Shown: positions 46,893 through 59,360 of the stretch, piece by piece
How positions within the stretch are numbered: the stretch's first letter is position 1
Layout: every line of letters starts with the position of its first letter
DNA from: Diphasiastrum complanatum
Taxonomy: Eukaryota > Streptophyta > Lycopodiopsida > Lycopodiales > Lycopodiaceae
NCBI GenBank assembly: GCA_029204225.1
Contig: CM055113.1
Location: 22,329,605 to 22,393,604, forward strand
Direction of reading: 5' to 3'
Length of the DNA stretch: 64,000 nucleotides
The notes under the pieces: generated by a model
Told to the model about the DNA's origin: nothing
Databases searched by the model: none
Seen by the model: the letters and a program-made list of their open reading frames with translations, nothing else
Position numbers and translations under genes: made by a program

Positions 46893-47630
46893 GGTGGATC
46901 TAGAAGAAACCCACTGTTTACAGGGGTGACGGAAGTGTGCTATTTGCCATATCTCTAACTTTCTTCTACTGCCGGATCAATTAACACCAGAAACTACCCA
47001 AACATCATGAATGTCTCTGCATTGGAGCCACCCATAGTACCATACCAGAATAGTGAGAGCACAAATTATTTGAAAATTCGTGTACCAACCCAGGAGCAAT
47101 AGCATACACCTAAACTAATTACTGATCACCAACAGGATATGTGCCACAAGCTGAATATAATCGGAGCGATTATAAGGTGAGCAGCAGATACCAATGGTAA
47201 GAAGAAAGAAACATTAGAAGCGAAGCTTGAAGAATGACTTTCCTTTGCCATCCATCATTTTATGCATCACTCTCCTCGCTCCAACAACACTAGCTCTCAC
47301 ACACACTCTCTAGAACGTGCCAAATTTCCAATTTCATAACAGAATCCCACGGTGCCAAATTGCCAATCTGGGTGGGAGTATGATCCATGTGGTGACGGTC
47401 GTTTTTGGAAATGGAAAAGAGGGATGACAGGAGCCAGCGAACACAAGAACCCCCATAAAACAAGAACGACGTGCCATAGCGCATTGGTGTTTTAAGATTT
47501 GTAATATTTGACATGACAATCATTAACAATGCATAAACATCATTTTTGGGCTTGCCTTGCAAAGGCAATACTATGTGGTGAGGTCGGTCAATGGAGTTTG
47601 AAAAAAAAGTCAATGTTAAAGGTTGAACGG
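46893..47630. other. Upstream region of the ATL gene
   Basis: About 700 bp without a supported gene. It presumably holds the ATL promoter, but I see no clear TATA box or known element at a fixed distance. Confidence 0.4.
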
Positions 47631-47632
47631 TT

Positions 47633-49130
47633 GTGATGGTCTTTACATTTAAGGTTTGCACCTTTGTGCGTGGGAGGCCTCAAATGGTGTGCATGCATGC
47701 GAAAAATCACAATGATATGCAATCATCCAATGAAAAGCATGATTGTCCTTTTAAGTGTTTGCATGAGAGTAATTTCATGGGTTTCATGGGCGGTGAAGGA
47801 AGTAATGTTGGCATCTGCATTCAATTTCAACTCACTCCTTTTCCTGCCTGCATCCTTCGTCAACATAGAGGATTTTTCCCCAAAATGTGGTGCCTCGTGC
47901 ATGCCTCGCCGTCATTCCAAGACTACTGGATCTACGAGAGGTTTGTGGGACTGCAAGACGTTGATGCCAATATCGATGATTATGATGATGGTGATGGCGA
48001 TGAGGATGACCTGGATCTAGGGCTTGAAGCCGTTCAACAGGTGTTGTTAATGCAAATATGATCATTGATAATTTCCAAGATTAGCATGTGTTTTATGCCT
48101 TTGCATGCTTTAGAGTCTAGACGATGTAACAAATCAACGCTATCCTAATGTGGTCATAATGATTTGATTTGTTTCAAATACAGAGAGAAAATAGACAAAT
48201 TCGAGCTAGTGAGCTTCAGAAGATGATGGAATCCTTGCATATTGAACTGAAAAGCTATTCTCTATTCTCGATCCACTGGAGATTTCAATGTTTGGGATTA
48301 CATAAAAAATACTCTATTTAGCTTTGTCATGAGACAGGTTGAATTCCAAGCCACCACATAGGTACTTCTTAGATCATGATCATGCGCAAACCTCTTTTTT
48401 GCTGCTCATAAGATGGAGATATTTGTGTGTGCAAACGAGTGTGACTGCACTATAGTCTACTACCAATATTTTTGAGAAATGTTTCTCATGTTTTGCATCA
48501 ATCTAAAATGTGCAGACGTTGGGAAGAGACATTGAGGAGTTGCATGTGGCAGGCATGGGCTCGCTTTCAAAATGAAAGATATTTGACATCCTACTGACAT
48601 ATCTGTTGCGAGGAGCAACTCTTAAATATTGGAGATATTTTTTTCCACCCTTAAAGCAAGTTATTTGAAACAAGATGGTAGAGAATGAGACAAAGCGTTT
48701 ATGGACTTGCAGATCCAAGATCATGGATGCACCGTTTGAAGATCAGAGGAGACATATGAAACGAAAAGATGTAAGAATATATTCTCCAACTGCATAACTT
48801 TCTGAGCATTCTCTGCAAACCTTTATTACATGTACTGCACCTTGCATATTGATATGATTTCGGAAGTGTTCATGCAGAAATCAAGCTACAGCTTTGCGGA
48901 TCGTTTTCTAGCAAACTATCAGTACTTGAATCATACACACATAAAGCCCTTTCTTCATTAACAAAAAACTCAATTCTATTAAAATTGTAGACTCAATTCT
49001 ATTACATTGTATCCATTTTACGATTGTGTTTTCTTTTGCAGGACATATAGACAACGTCTTCCATATTGGCTGAAGAAATGATCGAATTTTCAGAGATGTG
49101 TCTTGAAGATTACTTTATTGATGGTTTGTG
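47633..49130 (+). pseudogene. Unrecognised exon-like pieces, possible decayed gene
   Basis: Several short frames have splice-like borders: to about 48040 (FQDYWIYERFVGLQDVD, then an Asp-rich stretch) with an AACAG|GTG border, a piece from 48182 (RENRQIRASELQKMMESL), a piece ending at 48771 (MDAPFEDQRRHMKRKD) with a GTAAGA donor, and a last piece near 49043-49130 (LAEEMIEFSEMCLEDYF). The order is consistent with one gene on the plus strand, but the frames do not all join. Family unknown. Confidence 0.3.
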
Positions 49131-49134
49131 ATCG

Positions 49135-50490
49135 TTGAAATTGTGAATATTGAGAAACTGAGAAACTGAGATTCTAAGAAACTGAGATTTTAAGAATTTG
49201 AGATTCTGAGATTTTCATCGTGAATGTTGTGAATAGTGATCGTGAATACTGATCGTGAACATTGTGAACACAAATCGTGGAATATTGAGAAACGTATATT
49301 ATGAGATACGTGAATATTGTGAATACCATTCAAATATAAAAATTTATCACAACAATATATTAAAGACTTTAAAAAAATCCTAAAATTTTAGGATTCATGC
49401 TATTATGACATGGCAAGGCCTTTGTGGTACGATACCACATCGTTCTTGTTTAACTTTACATTGTTGCTTAGTGATTGAAATGTTTTTTTTTTTTAACATT
49501 TTAGATTTCAACATTGACTATTTTGTGATTTGAATAATGTCAATCGTGACTTAAAAACATCATCTATAATTTTATTTGACTATATAAATGAATGATTTTA
49601 GATTTTCAACAATTGTAGTCTTCATTTGATAGTAATTATTATTATCATTATATTTGAGTATGTACCATCTCACAATCTCACAATCTATAGTCACAAAATT
49701 CTACATGATTTTTGGAATAGTAAATTCACAATATTGTAGTTAGTTTTTACAAAAACAATTATAGCTCACTATAAATTTTTTAAATTAATGTTCATGAAAG
49801 TTGTTGTAAATTTTATGATGTAATATTTACTATTTCATGATGCACGTTCACAATTTCAAAAAATTAATATTATAATTTATTGTTTATGATTAAATGAAAT
49901 TAGTCATAAATTTTGTAGTTTTCGACTCACAACTAAATGCACAAGAATGGACACAATTTGTGCAATTAAATATTCACAATGTCACAATCTGTATTAATAA
50001 ATTAAATCATAAATATTCATGAAAATAATCACATATATCATGATTCATTATTCACTAATTTCATAATTTGATATAATCTATAAAATTTATATTCAATATC
50101 AAGAAAAGTCACGATTTATTATTTATGATTTAAATTTTATAATTTGAGTAATTAGAAAAGTCGTTATTCATTATTTACAATTGCACTATAAAAAATGTCA
50201 AGATTCAATATCCATAGTTTCACAATCTACAAAAGTCATGATTGACTACCCACAATTTTGCAATTTTATATTTACAAAGGTAGTTTACAAATATGATTTT
50301 CATGATTGACTACTCACAATTTTCAAACTATTCACAATCAACATATAGATGATTGACAATGAACATCAATAATGAAAGTATTCAAAGTATTATGATCAAA
50401 TAGTTTCATGATCAGTATTCACAGTTTCACGATCAGGATTCACAATTTCACGATCAGTATTCAGAGTATTCATGTTTCAATATTCACACC
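49135..50490. repeat. AT-rich foldback-like element with TGATCGTGAAT/ATTCACGATCA ends
   Basis: The left end (49135-49330) carries repeated GTGAATA, GATCGTGAATACTGATC and GAGAAACTGAG words. The right end (50400-50490) carries the inverse words GATCAGTATTCAC, TTTCACGATCAG and CAATATTCAC. Between them about 1.1 kb is very AT-rich with scattered TCACAAT words. I see no gene inside. It may be a large MITE or foldback transposon. Confidence 0.45.
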
Positions 50491-51101
50491 TCAATCCATA
50501 GAATTGCCTTTGCGAGGCAAGACCAACAAGAGAGCAGATTTCAAGAGTTTAGATTTTAGATCACTATTTAGATTTTATAAAGTTGTAAAAACTGCTAAGA
50601 ACAATATCTATCAAACTGAATTATTGACGCAACATGAAATAATATCTAGCAGAGAATCTCAAACCATTAATTCACGTCATGCTCAATCTTCATTGCTTAT
50701 CAACTTTAACATAAAACAATATGACAAATTTCTCACATGCAGGCATGTACTAGAGAGATTAGTGTGTTCGAAAATCAAAAATTTCTCAGAATATTACTAA
50801 AATAGTGTTATAATGTCCTAGAAGACTCAAAGTGACTCTTATAAGCTAAGATCTCCATGCATAAAAAGCTTTGACAAAGCCTTGGATGTGGTACGAAAAG
50901 ATCTGGCACATTCTGAAATGTTCTATTAATTTCACAAATAATTAGGGAAGATTTGCTAGCCTATTCTCAGATCATAACAGTTGCAAGATCTGTTGACAAA
51001 AAATTTCGAAGAAGTGTGAAATAAATAATTGTGCTTAACCAATAAAATAAAATTTCATCCTTAACTAAAAAAGCCACTACAAACAAAAAATTTAAACTCG
51101 T

Positions 51102-51405
51102 CTTGAAAAGGTATGGTAGATCTGCTCCCCATCTCTCAACAACCTTCTGCTTGAGTACATCTGGGTGCTCCTTCAGCCAGCTTTGAGAAGAATGCCCTCT
51201 TGTCTCGATTGCGTCCCCTCCCAAAAAACAAAGGATGGACCTAAGTCATGCATCCCCATCCACAACTCTGCATAAGGCAGGCCTTCCTGCACAAGGAACC
51301 CACTCATCAATGCATGCAGCTATGCAACCTTCCTATCAACACCAGTGCGACCCCAATCATAGTGGTGGACTTTGCAACGCAGCCAAAGAAAATCTGCACC
51401 AGTTT
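51102..51405 (-). pseudogene. Phosphomannose isomerase (type I) fragment
   Basis: Minus-strand translation matches the N-terminal part of plant mannose-6-phosphate isomerase: LRCKVHHYDWGRTG, then PYAELWMGMHDLGPSF and VVERWGADLPYLFK. The enzyme interconverts mannose-6-phosphate and fructose-6-phosphate, the first step toward GDP-mannose and ascorbate. Only about 100 codons are present, ending after the FLFK-like motif. A TAG interrupts the frame near 51325 and a one-base shift occurs in a T run near 51230. The metal-binding and catalytic parts further on are missing. It is a captured or duplicated gene fragment, not a working gene. Confidence 0.8.
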
Positions 51406-52265
51406 TTTTTTTCCAACGAACTATATCCTAGTGTGTGTCTAATGAAGTAAGCCTAAAGCAGATGCAAATCCTAGGTGATTCGGGAATCACAAACAAAACT
51501 GAGGACACAAATTCAGAGGAAAAAAAGATTAAATGGATATGATTTGCAAGACGTGTCTAAAAGACTACCAAAGCCAACCAAAAACGTTAGGAGATCTTTT
51601 GGAAAACGAATTGGGTGCTTCTCTTTCACCATAGACATGCAAAATTAGCCAAGAAGTGAAGGGTAAAAATGAGAGGATCAAGTACGGGCTCTATTGCTGC
51701 CACGACAACAACAATAGTTGGAAGAAGAAGAGATGATGATGGAAAATCCAATGCAGACATAGGATCGCAAAATATATGATGATAATAATAATAATGGTCC
51801 ATTCATGCATCCACAAATTTTTAACCTTTTGCTTTTGCTTTTCTAGTTCATGCAAACAAAAAAACATTGACATCAATTGTATTGAGAGGTGGTATTAATA
51901 GATGATCATGAATCATGAATTTTAGTACAATAGAATCTTTACTATATATGGTTCTACCATATTTGTTTGATTCTCACTAGACAGGTTCTACCATATTTGT
52001 TTGGTTGTCACTAGACACTGGACAAAATGGATTCATAAATTTTCCTGACTAATATGCTATACCACGTTGAAAGTTTTTCTCATGTGAGACAAATTTGTGT
52101 CCTCAATGTTGTGGGTACTAGATAGCTGTTGAGATAGGTTGTGGCTTTGGAGTCTGAGCATTCAGATACTCTTTCATGCTATAAAAGTTAAAACTAAGGC
52201 TTCAACAATGAAACGTCAAACAATTACAACCTTATTATAACAAAAAACTTTGAATTTTTACATAA
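51406..52265. other. AT-rich spacer without recognised features
   Basis: No supported gene. A short direct repeat (GGTTCTACCATATTTGTTTG) occurs at about 51950 and 51985. Confidence 0.5.
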
Positions 52266-52267
52266 AA

Positions 52268-52408
52268 TTTGTTTTTCCTCGTATGAGTTCTCTCATAAAG
52301 TTGAGCTGAAGGTCCTTGAGAGGTGAAGGAAGAGATCCTTTGAGGTAGTTGTCATTAAGATCTAGGATCTGCAGTGAGAAGCACTGAACAAGCTCCACTG
52401 GGATTAAA
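52268..52408 (-). pseudogene. Leucine-rich-repeat gene fragment
   Basis: Minus strand reads IPVELVQCFSLQILDLNDN then YLKGSLPSPLKDLQLNF, a good plant LRR (LxxLxLxxNxLxGxxPxxLxxL). LRRs of this type come from receptor kinases or receptor-like proteins. Only one and a half repeats remain before a TAA, and no kinase or membrane part was found nearby. From 52410 to 52920 I see nothing else. Confidence 0.7.
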
Positions 52409-53049
52409 TAAGGGGGGGTGTATTAGAGGAGGGATGAAGCCAACCAAGAAGTTTTTGACACTTTTGCACTCAAAGTTCAAAAAAGCACCTTCGATCATGC
52501 TCCAATTTTCTACGATCTAGTTTTTATACGATGCTTCTAAGTTGGAGGTTTTGTTAAGTCTAAAGTGTGCAACCAAAAGACATATCAAAGCACAATCATT
52601 CTCATATGTACGCAAGAGATTTCCATCCTAACAAAAGCTTATTTTATCACTTATCAAGAAAGATCTCATTACATGATCACTTCTTTGAGATTCATAGTAC
52701 ATATAATCTCTTTGCATTCACTCTACTTTACTCACAAAAGGCATACACTAGCAGCCCGAACTCATCATACTTATGAAACGTCTACCATCAATTATTCGCA
52801 TAACTACTGCCTAAACTTAATCCTATCAGCTACCTAACTGTTAATCGTTTATCATGCCACTTGATCTTGAAACTATTCTCAACAACTTTATACCAGAAAA
52901 AGTGTTCACTGAGCTATGAACTCAACAAATTCCCACTAAAAGAGGACGGGCGATTTTTGAGGCACCTTTTGAGTGTTTCTTTGAAAGATAGTTTTTAAAA
53001 TGAGTCGCGTGGGGAGCAGAATGCTCGAGCCTCGAGTCCGGTATTTGGC

Positions 53050-53290
53050 CTTGGAATAAGCCTACCAAATTTGAACTTGGTTTTGAAACATTTATAGAGA
53101 GGGATATAGAGAGGGTTATAAATCCACTAGAAGGCCTTGGAACATACATCAGAATATTGAATCTAGTTTTAGGGGTATACCGAGACTGGCCTTTGTATAA
53201 GCGTACCAAATTTGAACTTGTTTTTGAGACATTTATAGAGAGGGTTATAAAGAGGGTCCAGGTGGCCAGAGGCATTCTAGGACACTCTAC
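53050..53290. repeat. Direct duplication of about 140 bp
   Basis: The phrase GCCTACCAAATTTGAACTTG followed by TTTATAGAGAGGG-like text occurs at about 53060 and again near 53201, with small differences. The minus-strand frame across it is not taken as a gene. Confidence 0.6.
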
Positions 53291-53599
53291 TAACCGAGAG
53301 CAATACTGAGACTGATGAAAAAAGGGCCCCTCGGTATAACCCACGGTATAAAACAGAATGTAAATGGATCTCACTTTTGGAGTTTGCTACCTATCATATT
53401 GAATTCCATTTTATATCAACTTTGGTTGCCATATGCACAAGTGAATAAAGAAATTTATGTATCACAAAAAAATGATGATCACAAATTGTGTACTCACATG
53501 CATTGACTTCTTATTCGATGTCAACTAGTCAATCAATAAAGTGTAATTGCATCTGTGAGCAATATGATTAATATTACAATGAATTGAAATACATCGTAT

Positions 53600-55270
53600 C
53601 GTCTCACTCATTCATTTGATGGTTCATCGTTATCATTTGTCGCATCATCCTACGACAAATCTGCCAAACCAAATGAGTCTATCTCTAATTCTACCCAAAT
53701 ATCTCCTATAGCTTCATCATTAATAAGTTGATCTTCAAAAGCTAATGGCAACGGTGATGACGAGTAAGATCATGAAAGTGCGTCGTGTGTCATCGAACCA
53801 TCCGATGATGATGCATCATGCTCAACGTCATCATTAGCTTGTGAGGCTTGCACATGATCATCCTCCAAAATTGTGACATTGAATCCGTCATCACGATCTT
53901 GTTCATGAGGTGCATTACTGGCAGCGCCATGTCCTCCATGACATCTCTATCTTCAAAATTTCTCTATCTTCGAGGAGCACCATCTGGGATCTGAACGATC
54001 GAGGTGAAAGACCACCTACAATCAATCGATGTTACCATAAACGTTGACTCGTAGTTAGTATCCATAGCTATGCTACAGTTTTTTGCGTATTACTATACAC
54101 AATACACATTTTTTGCAATACACTAAAAATCAATTGATTGACAACAAAAGAGCATAGACATCAAAGAAATGTACCTGCTCACATTGTTGTGAAAAAACAA
54201 ACATGTTGCTTTGATCTGTCCAAAGCTTGGTGGAGTCGATGGCAAAATAACCACTCTCATCTTTCTTGACAGTTGCATTGGGACCATTGCAAATAACTTT
54301 GAACCATTTGACATCAAATATGAAAAAGCTGAATTGCCTAGATCCAACTTCGAGGATGTCATTGATTGTCCCACAATAATCAAGTTGAAAAGAGAGTAAA
54401 TTGGTGTCCGTCATGCTTGCTTGACTCTCTTGCATAAAATTTGCCATGACTCCAGAATCGTACATGTTTCTATTTTTGTCAATACGCTCTGTACACAAGT
54501 GTTGTCCATGCATCCACAGTGCATTGTATTTTTTGTACTGAACGAAATGGAACCTAATGTGTTAGGGATACAACAAAATCTACAAAATTTCATGTATTAG
54601 TAAACATGGGAAGGTTGATCATCATAGCTTACATGTAAATTGCACCCCCTTGCATATTCCCGCTCTCTCTCTGTTACTTCCTGGTTGTTTGTCAAGGCTT
54701 CTCTAAGTGCATCCAAGCGTCATGTCCTTGGGTAGAAGGGCGAGGTCAAGTGAGTATGGTTGTCTTCTTTGCCCTCTCCTGAAAGTGGCTTGAGCGGTTT
54801 GTCTATGGGCCTTGGCATCTTCATATAGCGAAATCCACTTTTGCATTTCCTCGCTATTAAGAATGCAAAACTTATTTACCTTCTCCTTGAAGGACTCACT
54901 CATTCTCATGATCACTCCTTTTCCTTGAGGAACCTCCCCAACAACACACTCGTCGTCCTTCTTATCCACAAGATGAGGAAAAGCATCCAATGGCTATGGA
55001 CCGTGCCTGAATTAGAAAAGATAAATCAATGTTAGCGAGGGAACATGGGGATTACCACAATAATAATAGTCTAGGATGGATTAAGAATAGGCAATTGATG
55101 CAAGTAGATGATGTACCTGCAATGGCCACCTCATCTACCAAATGCACATTGAGATGCATTTGAATGGTGAGAATGGATGTGGGAAAGTGCTTCTTGATCA
55201 AACACGCCTCCTCGATGGAGCTTTGTCTTGCCACCTCAATGGATGCCAGCGGTATCTCTTTGGATGAAAT
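53600..55270 (-). pseudogene. CACTA transposase 3' part (DUF4218 end, DUF4216, acidic tail), copy 3
   Basis: Minus strand, in order: 55270-55110 with HLNVHLVDEVAIAG (end of DUF4218), 54990-54700 with QGKGVIMRMSESFKEKV and LNSEEMQKWISLYEDAK (same exon as the end of copy 2), 54513-54170 with DYCGTINDILEVG, FDVKWFKVI and ESGYFAIDSTKLW (DUF4216), and an Asp/Glu-rich tail to about 53600. The first half of the transposase and any SET gene are absent. Stops and shifts are present, so it is inactive. It shows what the missing C-terminus of the family looks like. Confidence 0.75.
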
Positions 55271-56380
55271 GTATCTTTATAAGAAAGAGAAACAACAATG
55301 AAATATGTGTTAGTAAAATCATCATCTTGAATCACCCCAAGAAAAAATGATATGAATCGCAAGCGCATTCACTGTACCTCACCAAACTACTGATTTTGTA
55401 GATTTCACTCCTTAACTCCTTGCATCTCTTTCAAAGAGTAGATATTGATTTTTCCACATTGGCAAGATTGTTAGAGGTGATCTATTTCTAACCAAAGATC
55501 AGGTTATGGATCTAACTTAGGAGATTAAAGTTAAAGAAAATAAATAATAATTACAGTCTGAAATTATCCACAAACTCTAACAAACAATTTATAAAAGGCT
55601 TCCAAATACAACTATCCTTAGAATCTAATTCTAAGATATGAAAATTCATTCAACTAGAATCTCTAGGAGAATTATTAAGATATAGAATGATTAAAACTCA
55701 ACTCTGAGTATCCCAGATACTCTTTTGAGTTAAATGCTCATGTTTCTAGCACCAAATGCAAGAAAATAATATTCATTCATCTTAATAGACTTGTTTGTCT
55801 CCTATAATAGCTGGAGATCCAAGTAAATGAAGACCTGTACTCAAGCATTTGCAGATCATAAACTGTAGTAGAATAGTATTCCACTAGATAAATTAAATTC
55901 CCCACGAGTAAAATATTGATGAATAATGAAGATTGACGATTAGCTTCATGGTTGCTGCTTATGAGATATATATACAAATATCGCTTTGGGATTACATTAT
56001 CAAGTCATTGGACTGGTCGTTGTATGACAGTACACCGTAGATCAGGATAGAGACTAATGCACTTGCTTGAAGTGCCTTGTTAGAGGCCATCGACGAAGTG
56101 TGCCCACCGAAGGCGGTCGAGTGATGGTGTGTGTGTGTGTGTGTGTACTTATCTTGTGAGAATGTCTGTGAGATCCATAGGTTCTCAATAATATTGGAGT
56201 AAAGAGATTCAAAACACTGATCTAAATTCTTACTCAATTAACAGACCAAGACTTAATCGTCACACTTAAGAATCATTACAATTCTTTACAATCCTCTGAC
56301 AACAATTAAGTATCTATTTACGAGCCGTCAACCGTAAATATTTTGATTCGTATGATTCGTCAATCATAATTTCACAACAA
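55271..56380. other. AT-rich region without recognised genes; short (GT)n at 56126-56146
   Basis: About 1.1 kb with no supported gene, containing a 21-bp GT run. It may include LTR remains, but no ends were identified. Confidence 0.5.
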
Positions 56381-56429
56381 CACCCGCCCCAATTTGCGAC
56401 GTTTTTTGTGACGTGAATCACGAGCTTAA

Positions 56430-56910
56430 TTTTTTTTAACTTCGTCTCGGACGTCGGAAAAACACGTTGCTATAAGGTCGTCGGAATCCGAAGACTTTAA
56501 AAAACGTCGCATTCCGACAGGCACAATGTGCCGGATTCTTAAACATATTTTTCCGATGACCCGATCTGACATGGACGTCGCAATGCGACGTTTGACGTGG
56601 ACGTCGCACTGTGATGTCCAAAGACGTCGCAAACGCTCTGACGTGGATGTCGCATTGCGACGTCTCGGAATTCAGTCGGATTTCGACATCTGTAAACACA
56701 TAATGATGCCAAAATTTCACCGACGGATGTCTGACGCCCATCCGATGTCCATCCTACGTATGCTTGGACGTCGGAATCTGACGTCCCATAAAGTTGTCAA
56801 AATCCGACGTCTGTTAACCAAATGATCAAAAAAAATGTTCGACGTGTGTCCGACATCTATCCGACGCGTTAGGACGTCGGATTCTGACGTCCCAAATTAG
56901 GTTAAAAAAA
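56430..56910. repeat. GACGTC-rich repeat block, left
   Basis: More than fifteen words of the type GGACGTCGGAATCCGACGTC occur in direct and inverted form. A similar block is at 58980-59360. Such motif clusters at both ends are typical of CACTA subterminal regions. Confidence 0.6.
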
Positions 56911-57559
56911 TAAAAAATGCGTAAAAAATAGCTCGCACATTTTTATCGGGCTGTTCTTGGAGTTGAGTTCTTGGAGAAGCGATGTTCGTGAATTGTTTTT
57001 AAAACAATATTTTTGAGTTGCATTCAACATTTGGATCAAACAACAAACTAAGCATGAATACTTTTCATTCTTAAACTACTTTTCATTTTATATTTTATTG
57101 CATTATTTCATGTTCATTATGAATGACAATAGTTTATTGCATTGCTTTGTGCACATCATAAATTTCATTTAGATTTTTAGATATGATATTGATTGTTGTT
57201 TTAAAATCCGACATTGCACATGGTTTTAATTTCTTAGTTGGTTATTACATCAATCCACATCCCTAAATTTGACATTGCACATATAAAAGCAATGGCAATA
57301 TAGCACGATCATTTGCAATAATAATATTTTCATAATATGAATCAATGTATTACAAAATTTGTGCTTTAATGTCGCACGACTCTTTCTAAATCTAACATCA
57401 ACTAAAATTTATAAACCTAATCTACTCGTCGTCATGACATCCAGTCTGCATGAACACAAGCAAACAAACTACATTAATATTTAATGTTTGATCGTATTAA
57501 ATTAAATAAAATTGACGTCATGATACAAACCACATTAGTATGAATACAAAAAATAGTAC

Positions 57560-58090
57560 TTACATTTGGAGGATGACCCTCGCTCTTTAGTTTGTCGACT
57601 AATGCGTCATACGATTCCTTATAGGCATATTCGTATTCCTCCTTAGTTGGCAGACGTCCATAGTCCACCAACTATCCATGCATTCAATTTAAGTTGAAAT
57701 TAATTTAGAGCTACGTTGAAGTAGCTAGTCATAATGCATATTAAAAAATAAAAGCATATGAAATCAAAGATAAACTATAAGAGTAGTGTAAGTTCACTTA
57801 CCATGCTTGCTTGCAATCCCGCCTTTCCGCTCGAGCCCAACCTAGAATTGCCTATCCCATGCATCCTAGCGACCGCAGCATCTTTCTGAATCTTGTATTT
57901 ATTTGGTCATTTTCGTTCATCCGCTTTTACACGGTTCCAATCATTTCTTGAACACCAGGAGGGCTTGGATTTCCTCTCCCTATAAGCTCGTCATGCCACA
58001 TCACGACGATGCCTAATCCATAAGCTCATATGCTTATGAACTTCCTTCTCCTTGAATTCCTCTTCTATCAAACACTATTTATTTATCTAT
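57560..58090 (-). pseudogene. PTTA/En-Spm Transposase_24-like remnant
   Basis: Minus strand: a basic exon (about 58080-57800) with WNRVKADERK and AAVARMHGIGNSRLG, then, after an intron, 57665-57565 with VDYGRLPTKEEYEYAYKESY and LVDKLKSEGHPPN. The layout (a basic stretch, then a GRxPTxxE-type phrase) resembles the plant transposase_24 domain of En/Spm-like proteins. Stops occur in the first part. It lies between the two GACGTC-rich blocks, which supports a decayed element of about 3 kb. Confidence 0.5.
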
Positions 58091-58123
58091 CACTCTTAAA
58101 TACTCTAAACTAATGCATAATAC

Positions 58124-58125
<2 letters not shown>

Positions 58126-58167
<42 letters not shown>
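58126..58167. repeat. (AC)n microsatellite, about 42 bp
   Basis: Uninterrupted AC dinucleotides. Confidence 0.95.
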
Positions 58168-58170
<3 letters not shown>

Positions 58171-58268
58171 TATTCATCTACTATTACCCTATATCACACA
58201 CACACTCTCTCTCTTTCTTTATTATCTTAAATTTGAAATGCAAGACACAATACATACACACTTCTTCT

Positions 58269-58392
<124 letters not shown>

Positions 58393-58590
58393 CCCAATTC
58401 TTTCATCTATCATTCTTAGTCCTAAATAAATAAAAATCTAACAATCTATTACTACCATAGATTATGTATTTATCTATAATCTTAAATTCCACATCAATGC
58501 AAAATGTTAAACATTATCTTAAATAGCTCTAACAATCTATTATAAACACTATAAAAAATTAATCTATTATAAACACTGTCACAATCTATT

Positions 58591-58756
<166 letters not shown>

Positions 58757-58979
58757 TCTTTCACACTCTCTATCTCCTCTTAAAGCAAACAAACAAACAA
58801 AAAGAAAAACAACAAAAATCAAGCACCAACCTCAAACAATGATCTTCAAGCACTGATCTTCAAGCACCTTCAAGCAATGATCTTCAAGCCCTCAAGCACT
58901 GATCGCCCTCAATCGCTCCAAAGATGCTCAAATCTACAAAAGACAAAGTGAAAGAGAAGGTGCTGGATCGCGCAAATTG

Positions 58980-59360
58980 GAATATTGAAACAGACGTCGG
59001 AATCCGACAGCCTCCAAACACATTGGAATCCGACGTCTGTGTCCATTCAGAGGGCCGGACAAATGTGCCAGATGTCGTGGACAGGCTTTTTGGCTTGCCG
59101 ACGTGGAAGTCGAAATCCGACGGATTCCGACGTCCACGTCGGATTACACGTATTTTTTTTTTAAATCTGTGACAGGTCATATCCATGTCTGCAAGTCGGA
59201 ATCTGCATGTCAGACTCCGACGTGCCTTTGAAAAATTGGTTGCCACCCATATTTCCTGATCGCCAGACTCTGATTTTCGGATTTTTTACTGGGACGTTGG
59301 ACCTTGACGTGTCGGATTGCGATGGATTATGAAATTTTCGAACATACGTCGGATGCGGAC
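58980..59360. repeat. GACGTC-rich repeat block, right
   Basis: Repeated GACGTCGGAATCCGACG-type words in both orientations, matching the block at 56430-56910. It probably forms the other subterminal region of the same relic element. Confidence 0.6.

Noticed and set aside
47290-47661. A 123-codon minus-strand gene upstream of the ATL gene
   Set aside because: No domain, no conserved context and low-complexity composition; probably a chance frame in the promoter region.
52922-53374. A 150-codon minus-strand gene
   Set aside because: It is open because of an internal direct duplication; no family resemblance and no splice or start context.
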